Both the position numbers and the translations under genes were made by a program. Below the pieces are notes generated by a model. That model had not been told where the DNA came from and did no database searches. It saw only the letters and a list, made by a program, of their open reading frames with translations. This document shows positions 27,156 to 40,231 of a stretch of 64,000 bases of DNA, in pieces; position 1 is the first letter of the stretch; each line of letters starts with the position of its first letter. Source of the DNA: Apostichopus japonicus (lineage: Eukaryota > Echinodermata > Holothuroidea > Aspidochirotida > Stichopodidae); contig NC_092571.1 of NCBI RefSeq assembly GCF_037975245.1, forward strand, positions 5,292,001-5,356,000. Direction: 5' to 3'.

Positions 27156-28345
27156 ATCCAATGTGCGGTATTGATCAATCGAATGTGCGGTACCGATCAA
27201 TCGAATGTTCGGTACCGATCAATCGATTGTGCGGTACCGATCAATCGAATGTTCGGTACCGATCAATCGAATGTGCTGTACCGATCAATCGAATGTGCGG
27301 TACAGATCAATCGAATGTTCGGTACCGATCAATCGAATGTGCGGTACCGATCAATCGAATGTGCGGTACCGATCAATCGAATGTGCGGTACCGATCAACT
27401 AATGTGCGATACCGAACAATCGAATGTTCGGTACCGTACCGATCAATCGAATGTGCGGTACCGATGAATCGAATGTGCGGTACCGATCAATCGAATGTGC
27501 GTTACCGTTCAATCGAATGTTCGTTACCGATCATTCGAATGTACGGTACCGATCAATCGAATGTTCGTTACCGATCAATCGAATGTGCGGTATTGATCAA
27601 TCGAATGTTCAGTACCGATCAATCGAATGTTCGGAACCGATCAATCGATTGTGCGGTACCGATCAATCGAATGTTCGGTACCGATCAATCGAATGTGCGG
27701 TACCGATCAATCGAATGTGCGGTATTGATCAATCAAATGTGCGGTATTGATCAATCGAATGTTCGGTACCGATCAATCGAATGTTCGGTACCGATCAATC
27801 GAATGTTCGGTACCGATCAATCGAATGTGCGGTACCGATCAATCGAATGTGCGGTATTGATCAATCGAATGTGCGGTATTGATCAATCGAATGTTCGGTA
27901 CCGATCAATCGAATGTTCGGTACCGATCAATCGAATGTTCGGTACCGATCAATCGAATGATCGGTACCGATCAATCGAATGTTCGGTACCGATCAATCGA
28001 ATGTTCGGTACCGATCAATCGAATGTGCGGTACCGATCAATCGAATGTGCGTTACCGAACAATCGAATGTTCGGTACCGATCAATCGAATGTTCGGTACC
28101 GATCAATCGAATGTTCGGTACCGATCAATCGAATGATCGGTACCGATCAATCGAATGTTCGGTACCGATCAATAGAATGTTCGGTACCGATCAATCGAAT
28201 GTTCGGTACCGATCAATCGAATGTGCGGTACCGATCAATCATATATGCGGTACACATCAATCGAATGTTCGGTACCGATCAATCGAATGTGCGGTAACGA
28301 TTAATCGAATGTGCGGTACCGATCAATCGAATGTGCGGTAACGAT
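27156..28345. repeat. Mosaic HOR module Y, copy 2
   Basis: Copy of 24830-26020 with its cassette at 27397 and CATATATG at 28237. One difference I noticed is CCGAAC near 28057, where copy 1 has CCGATC. Confidence 0.85.
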
Positions 28346-29090
28346 CAATCGAATGTGCGGTACCGATCAATCGAATGTTCGGTACCGATCAATCGATTGT
28401 GCGGTACCGATCAATCGAATGTTCGGTACCGATCAATCGAATGTTCGTTACCGATCAATCAAATGTGCGGTACCGATCAATCGAATGTTCGTTACCGATC
28501 AATCGAATGTGCGGTATTGATCAATCGAATGTTCAGTACCGATCAATCGAATGTTCGGTACCGATCAATCGAATGTGCGGTACCGATCAATCGAATGTGC
28601 GGTACCGAACAATCGAATGTGTGGTACCGATCAATCGAATGTTCGATACCGATCAATCGAATGTGCGGTACCGAACAATCGAATGTGCGGTACCGAACAA
28701 TCGAATATGCGGTACCGATCAATCGAGTGTGCGGTACCGATCAATCGAATGTGCGGTACCGATCAACTAATGTGCGATACCGAACAATCGAATGTTCGGT
28801 ACCGTACCGATGAATCGAATGTGCGGTACCGATCAATCGAATGTGCGGTACCGATCAATCGAATGTTCGGTACCGATCAATCGAATGTGCGGTACCGATC
28901 AATCGAATGTGCGGTATTGATCAATCGAATGTTCGGTACCGATCAATCGAATGTGCGGTACCGATCAATCGAATGTGCGGTACCGATCAATCGAATGTGC
29001 GGTACCGATCAATCGAATGTGCGGTACCGATCAACTAATGTGCGATACCGAACAATCGAATGTTCGGTACCGTACCGATCAATCGAATGT
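28346..29090. repeat. Mosaic HOR module Z, copy 2
   Basis: Shorter Z module with cassettes at 28765 and 29033. Offsets from copy 1 step from 2326 to 2304 to 2190 bp, that is a loss of 22 bp and then 114 bp. Confidence 0.75.
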
Positions 29091-29253
29091 GCGGTACCGA
29101 TGAATCGAATGTGCGGTACCGATCAATCGAATGTGCGGTACCGATCAATCGAATGTGCGGTACCGATCAATCGAATGTGCGGTATTGATCAATCGAATGT
29201 TCGGTACCGATCAATCGAATGGGTGGTACCGATCAATCAAATGTTCGTTACCG

Positions 29254-31004
29254 ATCAATTGAATGTGCGGTATTGATCAATCGAATGTTCGTTACCGATC
29301 AATCCAATGTGCGGTATTGATCAATCGAATGTGCGGTACCGATCAATCGAATGTTCGGTACCGATCAATCGATTGTGCGGTACCGATCAATCGAATGTTC
29401 GGTACCGATCAATCGAATGAGCGGTACCGATCAATCGAATGTTCGGTACCGATCAATCGAATGTTCGGTACCGATCAATCGAATGTGCGGTACCGATCAA
29501 TCGAATGTGCGGTACCGATCAATCGAATGTTCGGTACCGATCAATCGAATGTTCGGTACCGATCAATCGAATGTGCGTTACCGATCAATCGAATGTTCGG
29601 TACCGATCAATCGAATGTGCGGTACCGATCAATCGAATGTTCGGTACCGATCAATCGAATGTGCGGTACCGAACAATCGAATGTGCGGTACCGAACAATC
29701 GAATGTGCGGTACCGAACAATCGAATGTGCGGTACCGATCAATCGAATGTGCGGTATTGATCAATCGAATGTTCGGTACCGATCAATCGAATGTGCGGTA
29801 CCGATCAATCGAATGTTCGTTACCGATCAATCGAATGTGCGGTACCGATTAATCGAATGTTCGTTACCGATCAATCGAATGTGCGGTACCGATCAATCGA
29901 ATGTTCGGTACCGATCAATCGATTGTGCGGTACCGATCAATCGAATGTTCGGTACCGATCAATCGAATGTGCGGTACCGATCAATCGAATGATCGGTACC
30001 GATCAATCGAATGTGCGGTACCGATCAATCGAATGTGCGTTACCGATCAATCGAATGTTCGGTTCCGATCAATCGAATGTTCGGTACCGATTAATCGAAT
30101 GTGCGATACCGATCAATCGAATGTGCGGTACCGATCAATCGAATGTTCGATACCGATCAATCGAATGTGCGGTACCGAACAATCGAATGTGCGGTACCGA
30201 ACAATCGAATGTGCGGTACCGATCAATCGAATGTGCGGTACCGATGAATCGAATGTGCCGTACCGATCAATCGAATGTGCGGTACCGATGAATCGAATGT
30301 GCGGTACCGATCAATCGAATGTGCGATATTGATCAATCGAATGTTCGGTACCGATCAATCGAATGTTCGTTACCGATCAATCGAATGTGCGGTATTGATC
30401 AATCGAATGTGCGGTACCGATCAATCGAATGTTCGGTACCGATCAATCGATTGTGCGGTACCGATCAATCGAATGTTCGGTACCGATCAATCGAATGTGC
30501 GGTACCGATCAATCGAATGTGCGGTATCGATCAATCGAATGTTCGGTACCGATCAATCGAATGTTCGGTACCGATCAATCGAATGTTCGGTACCGATCAA
30601 TCGAATGTTCGGTACCGATCAATCGAATGTTCGGTACCGATCAATCGAATGTGCGGTACCGATCAATCGAATGTGCGGTACCGATCAACTAATGTGCGAT
30701 ACCGAACAATCGAATGTTCGGTACCGTACCGATGAATCGAATGTGCGGTACCGATGAATCGAATGTGCGGTACCGATCAATCGAATGTGCGGTACCGATC
30801 AACTAATGTGCGATACCGAACAATCGAATGTTCGTTACCGTACCGATCAATCGAATGTGCGGTACCGATGAATCGAATGTGCCGTACCGATCAATCGAAT
30901 GTGCGGTACCGATCAATCGAATGTGCGGTACCGATCAATCGAATGTGCGGTATTGATCAATCGAATGTTCGGTACCGATCAATCGAAAGTTCGTTACCGA
31001 TCAA
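29254..31004. repeat. Mosaic HOR module X, copy 2
   Basis: Second X module, with cassettes at 30687 and 30801. It is 110 bp (five monomers) longer than copy 1 through several small insertions. GGTTCCGATC near 30062 is private. Confidence 0.8.
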
Positions 31005-32200
31005 TCGAATGTGCGGTATTGATCAATCGAATGTGCGGTACCGATCAATCGAATGTTCGGTACCGATCCATCGATTGTGCGGTACCGATCAATCGAATGT
31101 TCGGTACCGATGAATAGAATGTGCGGTACCGATCAATCGAATGTGCGGTACAGATCAATCGAATGTTCGGTACCGATCAATCGAATGTGCGGTACCGATC
31201 AATCGAATGTGCGGTACCGATCAATCGAATGTGCGGTACCGATCAACTAATGTGCGATACCGAACAATCGAATGTTCGGTACCGTACCGATCAATCGAAT
31301 GTGCGGTACCGATGAATCGAATGTGCGGTACCGATCAATCGAATGTGCGTTACCGTTCAATCGAATGTTCGTTACCGATCATTCGAATGTGCGGTACCGA
31401 TCAATCGAATGTTCGTTACCGATCAATCGAATGTTCGGTATTGATCAATCGAATGTTCAGTACCGATCAATCGAATGTTCGGAACCGATCAATCGATTGT
31501 GCGGTACCGATCAATCGAATGTTCGGTACCGATCAATCGAATGTGCGGTACCGATCAATCGAATGTGCGGTATTGATCAATCAAATGTGCGGTATTGATC
31601 AATCGAATGTTCGGTACCGATCAATCGAATGTTCGGTACCGATCAATCGAATGTTCGGTACCGATCAATCGAATGTACGGTACCGATCAATCGAATGTGC
31701 GGTATTGATCAATCGAATGTGCGGTATTGATCAATCGAATGTTCGGTACCGATCAATCGAATGTTCGGTACCGATCAATCGAATGTTCGGTACCGATCAA
31801 TCGAATGATCGGTACCGATCAATCGAATGTTCGGTACCGATCAATCGAATGTTCGGTACCGATCAATCGAATGTGCGGTACCGATCAATCGAATGTGCGT
31901 TACCGATCAATCGAATGTTCGGTACCGATCAATCGAATGTTCGGTTCCGATCAATCGAATGTTCGGTACCGATCAATCGAATGATCGGTACCGATCAATC
32001 GAATGTTCGGTACCGATCAATAGAATGTTCGGTACCGATCAATCGAATGTTCGGTACCGATCAATCGAATGTGCGGTACCGATCAATCATATATGCGGTA
32101 CACATCAATCGAATGTTCGGTACCGATCAATCGAATGTGCGGTAACGATTAATCGAATGTGCGGTACCGATCAATCGAATGTGCGGTAACGATCAATCGA
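31005..32200. repeat. Mosaic HOR module Y, copy 3
   Basis: Third Y module, with its cassette at 31245 and CATATATG at 32085. It differs by GATCCATCG near 31067, GATGAATAG near 31109 and lack of the GTGCTG monomer. It follows X copy 2 just as Y copy 1 follows X copy 1. Confidence 0.8.
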
Positions 32201-33109
32201 ATGTTCGATACCGATCAATCGAATGTGCGGTACCGGACAATCGAAAATGCGGTACCGAACAATCGAATATGCGGTACCGATGAATCGAATGTGCGGTACC
32301 GAACAATCGAATGTGCGGTACCGAACAATCTAATATGCGGTACCGATCAATCGAATGTGCGGTACCGATCAATCGAATGTGCGGTACCGATCAACTAATG
32401 TGCGATACTGAACAATCGAATGTTCGGTACCGTACCGATGAATCGAATGTGCGGTACCGAACAATCGAATGTGCGGTACCGAACAATCGAATGTTCGGTA
32501 CCGATCAATCGAATGTTCGGTACCGATCAATCGAATGTGCGGTACCGATCAATCGAATGTGCGTTACCGATCAATCGAATGTTCGGTACCGATCAATCGA
32601 ATGTTCGGTACCGATCAATCGAATGTGCGGTACCGATCAATCGAATGTTCGGTACCGATCAATCGAATGTTCGGTACCGATCAATCGAACGTTCGGTACC
32701 GATCAATCGAATGTTCGGTCCCGATCGATCGATTGTGCGGTACCGATCAATCGAATGTTCGGTACCGATCAATCGAATGTGCGGTACCGATCAATCGAAT
32801 GTGCGGTATTGATCAATCGAAAGTTCGGTACCGATCAATCGAATGTTCGGTACCGATCAATCGAATGTTCGGTACCGATCAATAGAATGTTCGGTACCGA
32901 TCAATCGAATGTTCGGTACCGATCAATCGAATGTGCGGTACCGATCAATCATATATGCGGTACACATCAATCGAATGTTCGGTACCGATCAATCGAATGT
33001 GCGGTACCGATTAATCGAATGTGCGGTACCGATCAATCGAATGTGCGGTACCGATCAATCGAATGTTCGATACCGATCAATCGAATGTGCGGTATTGATC
33101 AATCGAATG

Positions 33110-33850
33110 TTCGTTACCGATCAATCCAATGTGCGGTATTGATCAATCGAATGTGCGGTACCGATCAATCGAATGTTCGGTACCGATCAATCGAATGTGC
33201 GGTACCGATCAATCGAATGTGCGGTACCGATCAATCGAATGTTCGGTACCGATCAATCGAATGTTCGGTACCGATCAATCGAATGTGCGTTACCGATCAA
33301 TCGAATGTTCGGTACCGATCAATCGAATGTGCGGTACCGATCAATCGAATGTTCGGTACCGATCAATCGAATGTTCGGTACCGATCAATCGAATGTGCGG
33401 TACCGAACAATCGAATGTGCGGTACCGAACAATCGAATGTGCGGTACCGAACAATCGAATGTGCGGTACCGATCAATCGAATGTGCGGTATTGATCAATC
33501 GAATGTTCGGTACCGATCAATCGAATGTGCGGTACCGATCAATCGAATGTTCGTTACCGATCAATCGAATGTGCGGTACCGATTAATCGAATGTTCGTTA
33601 CCGATCAATCGAATGTGCGGTACCGATCAATCGAATGTTCGGTACCGATCAATCGAATGTTCGGTACCGATCAATCGATTGTGCGGTACCGATCAATCGA
33701 ATGTTCGGTACCGATCAATCGAATGTGCGGTACCGATCAATCGAATGATCGGTACCGATCAATCGAATGTGCGTTACCGATCAATCGAATGTGCGTTACC
33801 GATCAATCGAATGTGCGGTACCGATCAATCGAATGTTCGGTACCGATGAA
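33110..33850. repeat. Mosaic HOR module X, partial copy 3
   Basis: Resumes the X variant order (CAATCCAATG, TATTG, CGTT, a run of CCGAAC, GATTAATCG, GAATGATCGG) after module Y copy 3 and an unrelated stretch. It ends close to the last cassette before the cassette-free domain (33871). Confidence 0.65.
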
Positions 33851-34809
33851 TCGAATGTGCGGTACCGATCAACTAATGTGCGGTACCGAACAATCGAATA
33901 TGCGGTACCGATGAATCGAATGTGCGGTACCGAACAATCGAATGTGCGGTACCGAACAATCGAATATGCGGTACCGATCAATCGAATGTGCGGTACCGAT
34001 CAATCATATATGCGGTACACATCAATCGAATGTTCGGTACCGATCAATCGAATGTGCGGTACCGATTAATCGAATGTGCGGTACCGATCAATCGAATGTG
34101 CGGTACCGATCAATCGAATGTTCGATACCGATCAATCGAATGTGCGGTACCGGACAATCGAAAATGCGGTACCGAACAATCGAATATGCGGTACCGATCA
34201 ATCGAATGTTCGGTATTGATCAATCGAATGTTCGGTACCGATCAATCCAATGTGCGGTACCGATTATTCGAATGTTCGGTACCGAACAATCGAATGTTCG
34301 GTACCGTACCGATGAATCGAATGTGCGGTACCGATCAATCGAATGTTCGGTACCGATCAATCGAATGTTCGGTACCGATCAATCGAATGTGCGGTACCGA
34401 TCAATCGAATGTGCGGTATTGATCAATCGAATGTTCGGTACCGATCAATCGAATGTGCGGTACCGATTAATCGAATGTGCGGTACCGATCAATCGAATGT
34501 GCGGTACCGAACAATCGAATGTGCGGTACCGAACAATCGAATGTGCGGTACCGATCAATCGAATGTGCGGTACCGATCAATCGAATGTTCGGTACCGATC
34601 AATCGCATGTGCGGTACCGATCAATCGAATGTGCGGTATTGATCAATCGAATGTTCGGTACCGATCAATCGAATGTGCGGTACCGATCAATCGAATGTTC
34701 GTTACCGATCAATCGAATGTGCGGTACCGATCAATCGAATGTTCGTTACCGATCAATCGAATGTGCGGTATTGATCAATCGAATGTTCGGTACCGATCAA
34801 TCGAATGTT

Positions 34810-36464
34810 CGGTACCGATCAATCGAATGTTCGGTACCGATCAATCGAATGTTCGGTACCGATCAATCGAATGTTCGGTACCGATCAATAGAATGTTCGG
34901 TACCGATCAATCGAATGTTCGGTACCGATCAATCGAATGTGCGGTACCGATCAATCATATATGCGGTACACATAAATCGAATGTTCGGTACCGATCAATC
35001 GAATGTGCGGTACCGATTAATCGAATGTGCGGTACCGATCAATCGAATGTGCGGTACCGATCAATCGAATGTTCGATACCGATCAATCGAATGTGCGGTA
35101 CCGGACAATCGAAAATGCGGTACCGAACAATCGAATATGCGGTACCGATCAATCGAATGTGCGGTATTGATCAATCGAATGTTCGGTACCGATCAATCCA
35201 ATGTGCGGTACCGATTATTCGAATGTTCGGTACCGAACAATCGAATGTTCGGTACCGTACCGATGAATCGAATGTGCGGTACCGATCAATCGAATGTGCG
35301 GTACCGATCAATCGAATGTTCGGTACCGATCAATCGAATGTGCGGTACCGATCAATCGAATGTGCGGTATTGATCAATCGAATGTTCGGTACCGATCAAT
35401 CGAATGTGCGGTACCGATTAATCGAATGTGCGGTACCGATCAATCGAATGTGCGGTACCGATCAATCGAATGTTCGATACCGATCAATCGAATGTGCGGT
35501 ACCGAACAATCGAATGTGCGGTACCGAACAATCGAATGTGCGGTACCGATCAATCGAATGTGCGGTACCGATCAATCGAATGTTCGATACCGATCAATCG
35601 CATGTGCGGTACCGATCAATCGAATGTGCGGTATTGATCAATCGAATGTTCGGTACCGATCAATCGAATGTGCGGTACCGATCAATCGAATGTTCGTTAC
35701 CGATCAATCGAATGTGCGGTACCGATCAATCGAATGTTCGTTACCGATCAATCGAATGTGCGGTATTGATCAATCGAATGTTCGGTACCGATCAATCGAA
35801 TGTTCGGTACCGATCAATCGATTGTGCGGTACCGAACAATCGAATGTTCGGTACCGATCAATCGAATGTGCGGTACCGATCAATCGAATGTGCGGTATTG
35901 ATCAATCGAATGTTCGGTACCGATCAGTCGAATGTTCGGTACCGATCAATCGAATGTTCGGTACCGATCAATCGAATGTTCGCTACCGATCAATAGAATG
36001 TTCGGTACCGATCAATAGAATGTTCGGTACCGATCAATCGAATGTGCGGTACCGATCAATCATATATGCGGTACACATCAATCGAATGTTCGGTACCGAT
36101 CAATCGAATGTGCGGTACCGATTAATCGAAAATGCGGTACCGAACAATCGAATATGCGGTACCGATGAATCGAATGTGCGGTACCGAACAATCGAATGTG
36201 CGGTACCGAACAATCGAATATGCGGTACCGATCAATCGAATGTGCGGTACCGATCAATCGAATGTGCGGTATTGATCAATCGAATGTGCGGTATTGATCA
36301 ATCGAATGTTCTGTACCGATCAATCAAATGTTCGGTACCGATCAATCGAATGTTCGGTACCGATCAATCGAATGATCGGTACCGATCAATCGAAAGTTCA
36401 GTACCGATCAATCGAATGTTCGGTACCGATCAATCGAATGTGCGGTACCGATCAATCGAATGTT
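34810..36464. repeat. 1655-bp tandem HOR, copy 1
   Basis: 75 monomers plus 5 bp, the 5 bp being one solo GTACC duplication near 35252. Markers are CATATATG at 34953 and 36058, CCGGAC at 35101 and GATTATTCG at 35213. Differences from copy 2 that I saw: CATAAATCG near 34973 and GTTCAGTACC near 36398. Confidence 0.9.
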
Positions 36465-38119
36465 CGGTACCGATCAATCGAATGTTCGGTACCGATCAAT
36501 CGAATGTTCGGTACCGATCAATCGAATGTTCGGTACCGATCAATAGAATGTTCGGTACCGATCAATCGAATGTTCGGTACCGATCAATCGAATGTGCGGT
36601 ACCGATCAATCATATATGCGGTACACATCAATCGAATGTTCGGTACCGATCAATCGAATGTGCGGTACCGATTAATCGAATGTGCGGTACCGATCAATCG
36701 AATGTGCGGTACCGATCAATCGAATGTTCGATACCGATCAATCGAATGTGCGGTACCGGACAATCGAAAATGCGGTACCGAACAATCGAATATGCGGTAC
36801 CGATCAATCGAATGTGCGGTATTGATCAATCGAATGTTCGGTACCGATCAATCCAATGTGCGGTACCGATTATTCGAATGTTCGGTACCGAACAATCGAA
36901 TGTTCGGTACCGTACCGATGAATCGAATGTGCGGTACCGATCAATCGAATGTGCGGTACCGATCAATCGAATGTTCGGTACCGATCAATCGAATGTGCGG
37001 TACCGATCAATCGAATGTGCGGTATTGATCAATCGAATGTTCGGTACCGATCAATCGAATGTGCGGTACCGATTAATCGAATGTGCGGTACCGATCAATC
37101 GAATGTGCGGTACCGATCAATCGAATGTTCGATACCGATCAATCGAATGTGCGGTACCGAACAATCGAATGTGCGGTACCGAACAATCGAATGTGCGGTA
37201 CCGATCAATCGAATGTGCGGTACCGATCAATCGAATGTTCGATACCGATCAATCGCATGTGCGGTACCGATCAATCGAATGTGCGGTATTGATCAATCGA
37301 ATGTTCGGTACCGATCAATCGAATGTGCGGTACCGATCAATCGAATGTTCGTTACCGATCAATCGAATGTGCGGTACCGATCAATCGAATGTTCGTTACC
37401 GATCAATCGAATGTGCGGTATTGATCAATCGAATGTTCGGTACCGATCAATCGAATGTTCGGTACCGATCAATCGATTGTGCGGTACCGAACAATCGAAT
37501 GTTCGGTACCGATCAATCGAATGTGCGGTACCGATCAATCGAATGTGCGGTATTGATCAATCGAATGTTCGGTACCGATCAGTCGAATGTTCGGTACCGA
37601 TCAATCGAATGTTCGGTACCGATCAATCGAATGTTCGCTACCGATCAATAGAATGTTCGGTACCGATCAATAGAATGTTCGGTACCGATCAATCGAATGT
37701 GCGGTACCGATCAATCATATATGCGGTACACATCAATCGAATGTTCGGTACCGATCAATCGAATGTGCGGTACCGATTAATCGAAAATGCGGTACCGAAC
37801 AATCGAATATGCGGTACCGATGAATCGAATGTGCGGTACCGAACAATCGAATGTGCGGTACCGAACAATCGAATATGCGGTACCGATCAATCGAATGTGC
37901 GGTACCGATCAATCGAATGTGCGGTATTGATCAATCGAATGTGCGGTATTGATCAATCGAATGTTCTGTACCGATCAATCAAATGTTCGGTACCGATCAA
38001 TCGAATGTTCGGTACCGATCAATCGAATGATCGGTACCGATCAATCGAAAGTTCGGTACCGATCAATCGAATGTTCGGTACCGATCAATCGAATGTGCGG
38101 TACCGATCAATCGAATGTG
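36465..38119. repeat. 1655-bp tandem HOR, copy 2
   Basis: CATATATG at 36608 and 37713, CCGGAC at 36756 and GATTATTCG at 36868, each 1655 bp after copy 1. Similarity stops at about 38119, where this copy has GTGCGTTACC. Confidence 0.9.
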
Positions 38120-38165
38120 CGTTACCGATCAATCGAATGTTCGGTACCGATCAATCGAATGTTCG

Positions 38166-38363
38166 GTGACGATCAATCGAATGTGCGTTACCGATCAATC
38201 GAATATTCCGTACCGATCAATCGAATGTTCGGTACCGATCAATCGAATGTTCGGTACCGATCAATCGAATGTTCGGTACCGATCAATCGAATGTTCGGTC
38301 CCGATCAATCGATTGTGCGGTACCGATCAATCGAATGTTCGGTACCGATCAATCGAATGTTCG
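38166..38363. repeat. 198-bp (9-monomer) HOR at 38 kb, copy 1
   Basis: Nine monomers beginning GTGACGATC, with CGAATATTCCG and GTTCGGTCCCGATC variants. The block is repeated directly after 198 bp. This is the same unit length as the duplication at 501-896 but a different variant content. Confidence 0.85.
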
Positions 38364-38561
38364 GTGACGATCAATCGAATGTGCGTTACCGATCAATCGA
38401 ATATTCCGTACCGATCAATCGAATGTTCGGTACCGATCAATCGAATGTTCGGTACCGATCAATCGAATGTTCGGTACCGATCAATCGAATGTTCGGTCCC
38501 GATCAATCGATTGTGCGGTACCGATCAATCGAATGTTCGGTACCGATCAATCGAATGTGCG
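38364..38561. repeat. 198-bp (9-monomer) HOR at 38 kb, copy 2
   Basis: Second copy of the GTGACGATC / ATATTCCG / GTCCCG block. The last monomer differs (GTGCGG rather than GTTCGGTG). Single copies of the block occur at 40789, 43221, 43882 and 47334. Confidence 0.85.
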
Positions 38562-38949
38562 GTACCGATCAATCGAATGTGCGGTATTGATCAATCGAAA
38601 GTTCGGTACCGATCAATCGAATGTTCGGTACCGATCAATCGAATGTTCGGTACCGATCAATCGAATGTTCGGTACCGATCAATAGAATGTTCGGTACCGA
38701 TCAATCGAATGTTCGGTACCGATCCATCGAATGTTCGGTACCGATCAATCGAATGTTCGGTACCGATCAATCGAATGTTCGGTACCGATCAATCGAATGT
38801 TCGGTCCCGATCGATCGATTGTGCGGTACCGATCAATCGAATGTTCGGTGCCGATCAATCGAATGTGCGGTACCGATCAATCGAATGTGCGGTATTGATC
38901 AATCGAAAGTTCGGTACCGATCAATCGAATGTTCGGTACCGATCAATCG

Positions 38950-40231
38950 AATGTTCGGTACCGATCAATCGAATGTTCGGTACCGATCAATAGAATGTTC
39001 GGTACCGATCAATCGAATGTTCGGTACCGATCAATCGAATGTGCGGTACCGATCAATCATATATGCGGTACACATCAATCGAATGTTCGGTACCGATCAA
39101 TCGAATGTGCGGTACCGATTAATCGAATGTGCGGTACCGATCAATCGAATGTGCGGTACCGATCAATCGAATGTTCGATACCGATCAATCGAATGTGCGG
39201 TACCGGACAATCGAAAATGCGGTAACGAACAATCGAATATGCGGTACCGATCAATCGAATGTGCGGTATTGATCAATCCAATGTTCGGTACCGATCAATC
39301 CAATGTGCGGTACCGATTATTCGAATGTTCGGTACCGAACAATCGAATGTTCGGTACCGTACCGATGAATCGAATGTGCGGTACCGATCAATCGAATGTG
39401 CGGTACCGATCAATCGAATGTTCGGTACCGATCAATCGAATGTGCGGTACCGATCAATCGAATGTGCGGTATTGATCAATCGAATGTTCGGTACCGATCA
39501 ATCGAATGTGCGGTACCGATTAATCGAATGTGCGGTACCGATCAATCGAATGTGCGGTACCGATCAATCGAATGTTCGATACCGATCAATCGAATGTGCG
39601 GTACCGAACAATCGAATGTGCGGTACCGAACAATCGAATGTGCGGTACCGATCAATCGAATGTGCGGTACCGATCAATCGAATGTTCGGTACCGATCAAT
39701 CGCATGTGCGGTACCGATCAATCGAATGTGCGGTATTGATCAATCGAATGTTCGGTACCGATCAATCGAATGTGCGGTACCGATCAATCGAATGTTCGTT
39801 ACCGATCAATCGAATGTGCGGTACCGATCAATCGAATGTTCGTTACCGATCAATCGAATGTGCGGTATTGATCAATCGAATGTTCGGTACCGATCAATCG
39901 AATGTTCGGTACCGATCAATCGATTGTGCGGTACCGATCAATCGAATGTTCGGTACCGATCAATCGAATGTGCGGTACCGATCAATCGAATGTGCGGTAT
40001 TGATCAATCGAATGTTCGGTACCGATCAGTCGAATGTTCGGTACCGATCAATCGAATGTTCGGTACCGATCAATCGAATGTTCGCTACCGATCAATAGAA
40101 TGTTCGGTACCGATCAATAGAATGTTCGGTACCGATCAATCGAATGTGCGGTACCGATCAATCATATATGCGGTACACATCAATCGAATGTTCGGTACCG
40201 ATCAATCGAATGTGCGGTACCGATTAATCGA
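38950..40231. repeat. Partial third copy of the 1655-bp HOR unit
   Basis: CATATATG at 39055 and 40160, CCGGAC at 39203 and GATTATTCG at 39315 each lie 2447 bp (111 monomers plus 5) after their counterparts in the 36465-38119 copy. A related, more diverged unit follows at about 41150-42750. Confidence 0.85.

Larger units (their letters stand above)
16000..33950. repeat. Array domain 3: cassette-dense, 6.1-kb mosaic HOR
   Basis: Thirty-two AACTAATG cassettes lie between 17093 and 33871, averaging one per roughly 530 bp. Several sit 114 bp apart (17093/17207, 17959/18073, 19317/19431, 21185/21299, 22587/22701, 24557/24671, 26461/26575, 30687/30801), that is 5 monomers plus 4 bp. HOR spacings are 866, 1934, 1358, 2326 and 6064-6174 bp. 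The CATATATG variant first becomes recurrent here (25911, 28237, 32085, 32947). Limits are approximate. Confidence 0.75.

Noticed and set aside
33942-35996. 684-codon open reading frame
   Set aside because: Same 22-residue cycle. It crosses a solo GTACC duplication without change of product type because every frame encodes the repeat.
35294-37651. 785-codon open reading frame, the longest in the window
   Set aside because: Two other forward frames are also open over much of the same DNA and spell the same rotated repeat. It starts and stops at variant monomers and has no unique domain. It is a by-product of a stop-free 22-bp unit.
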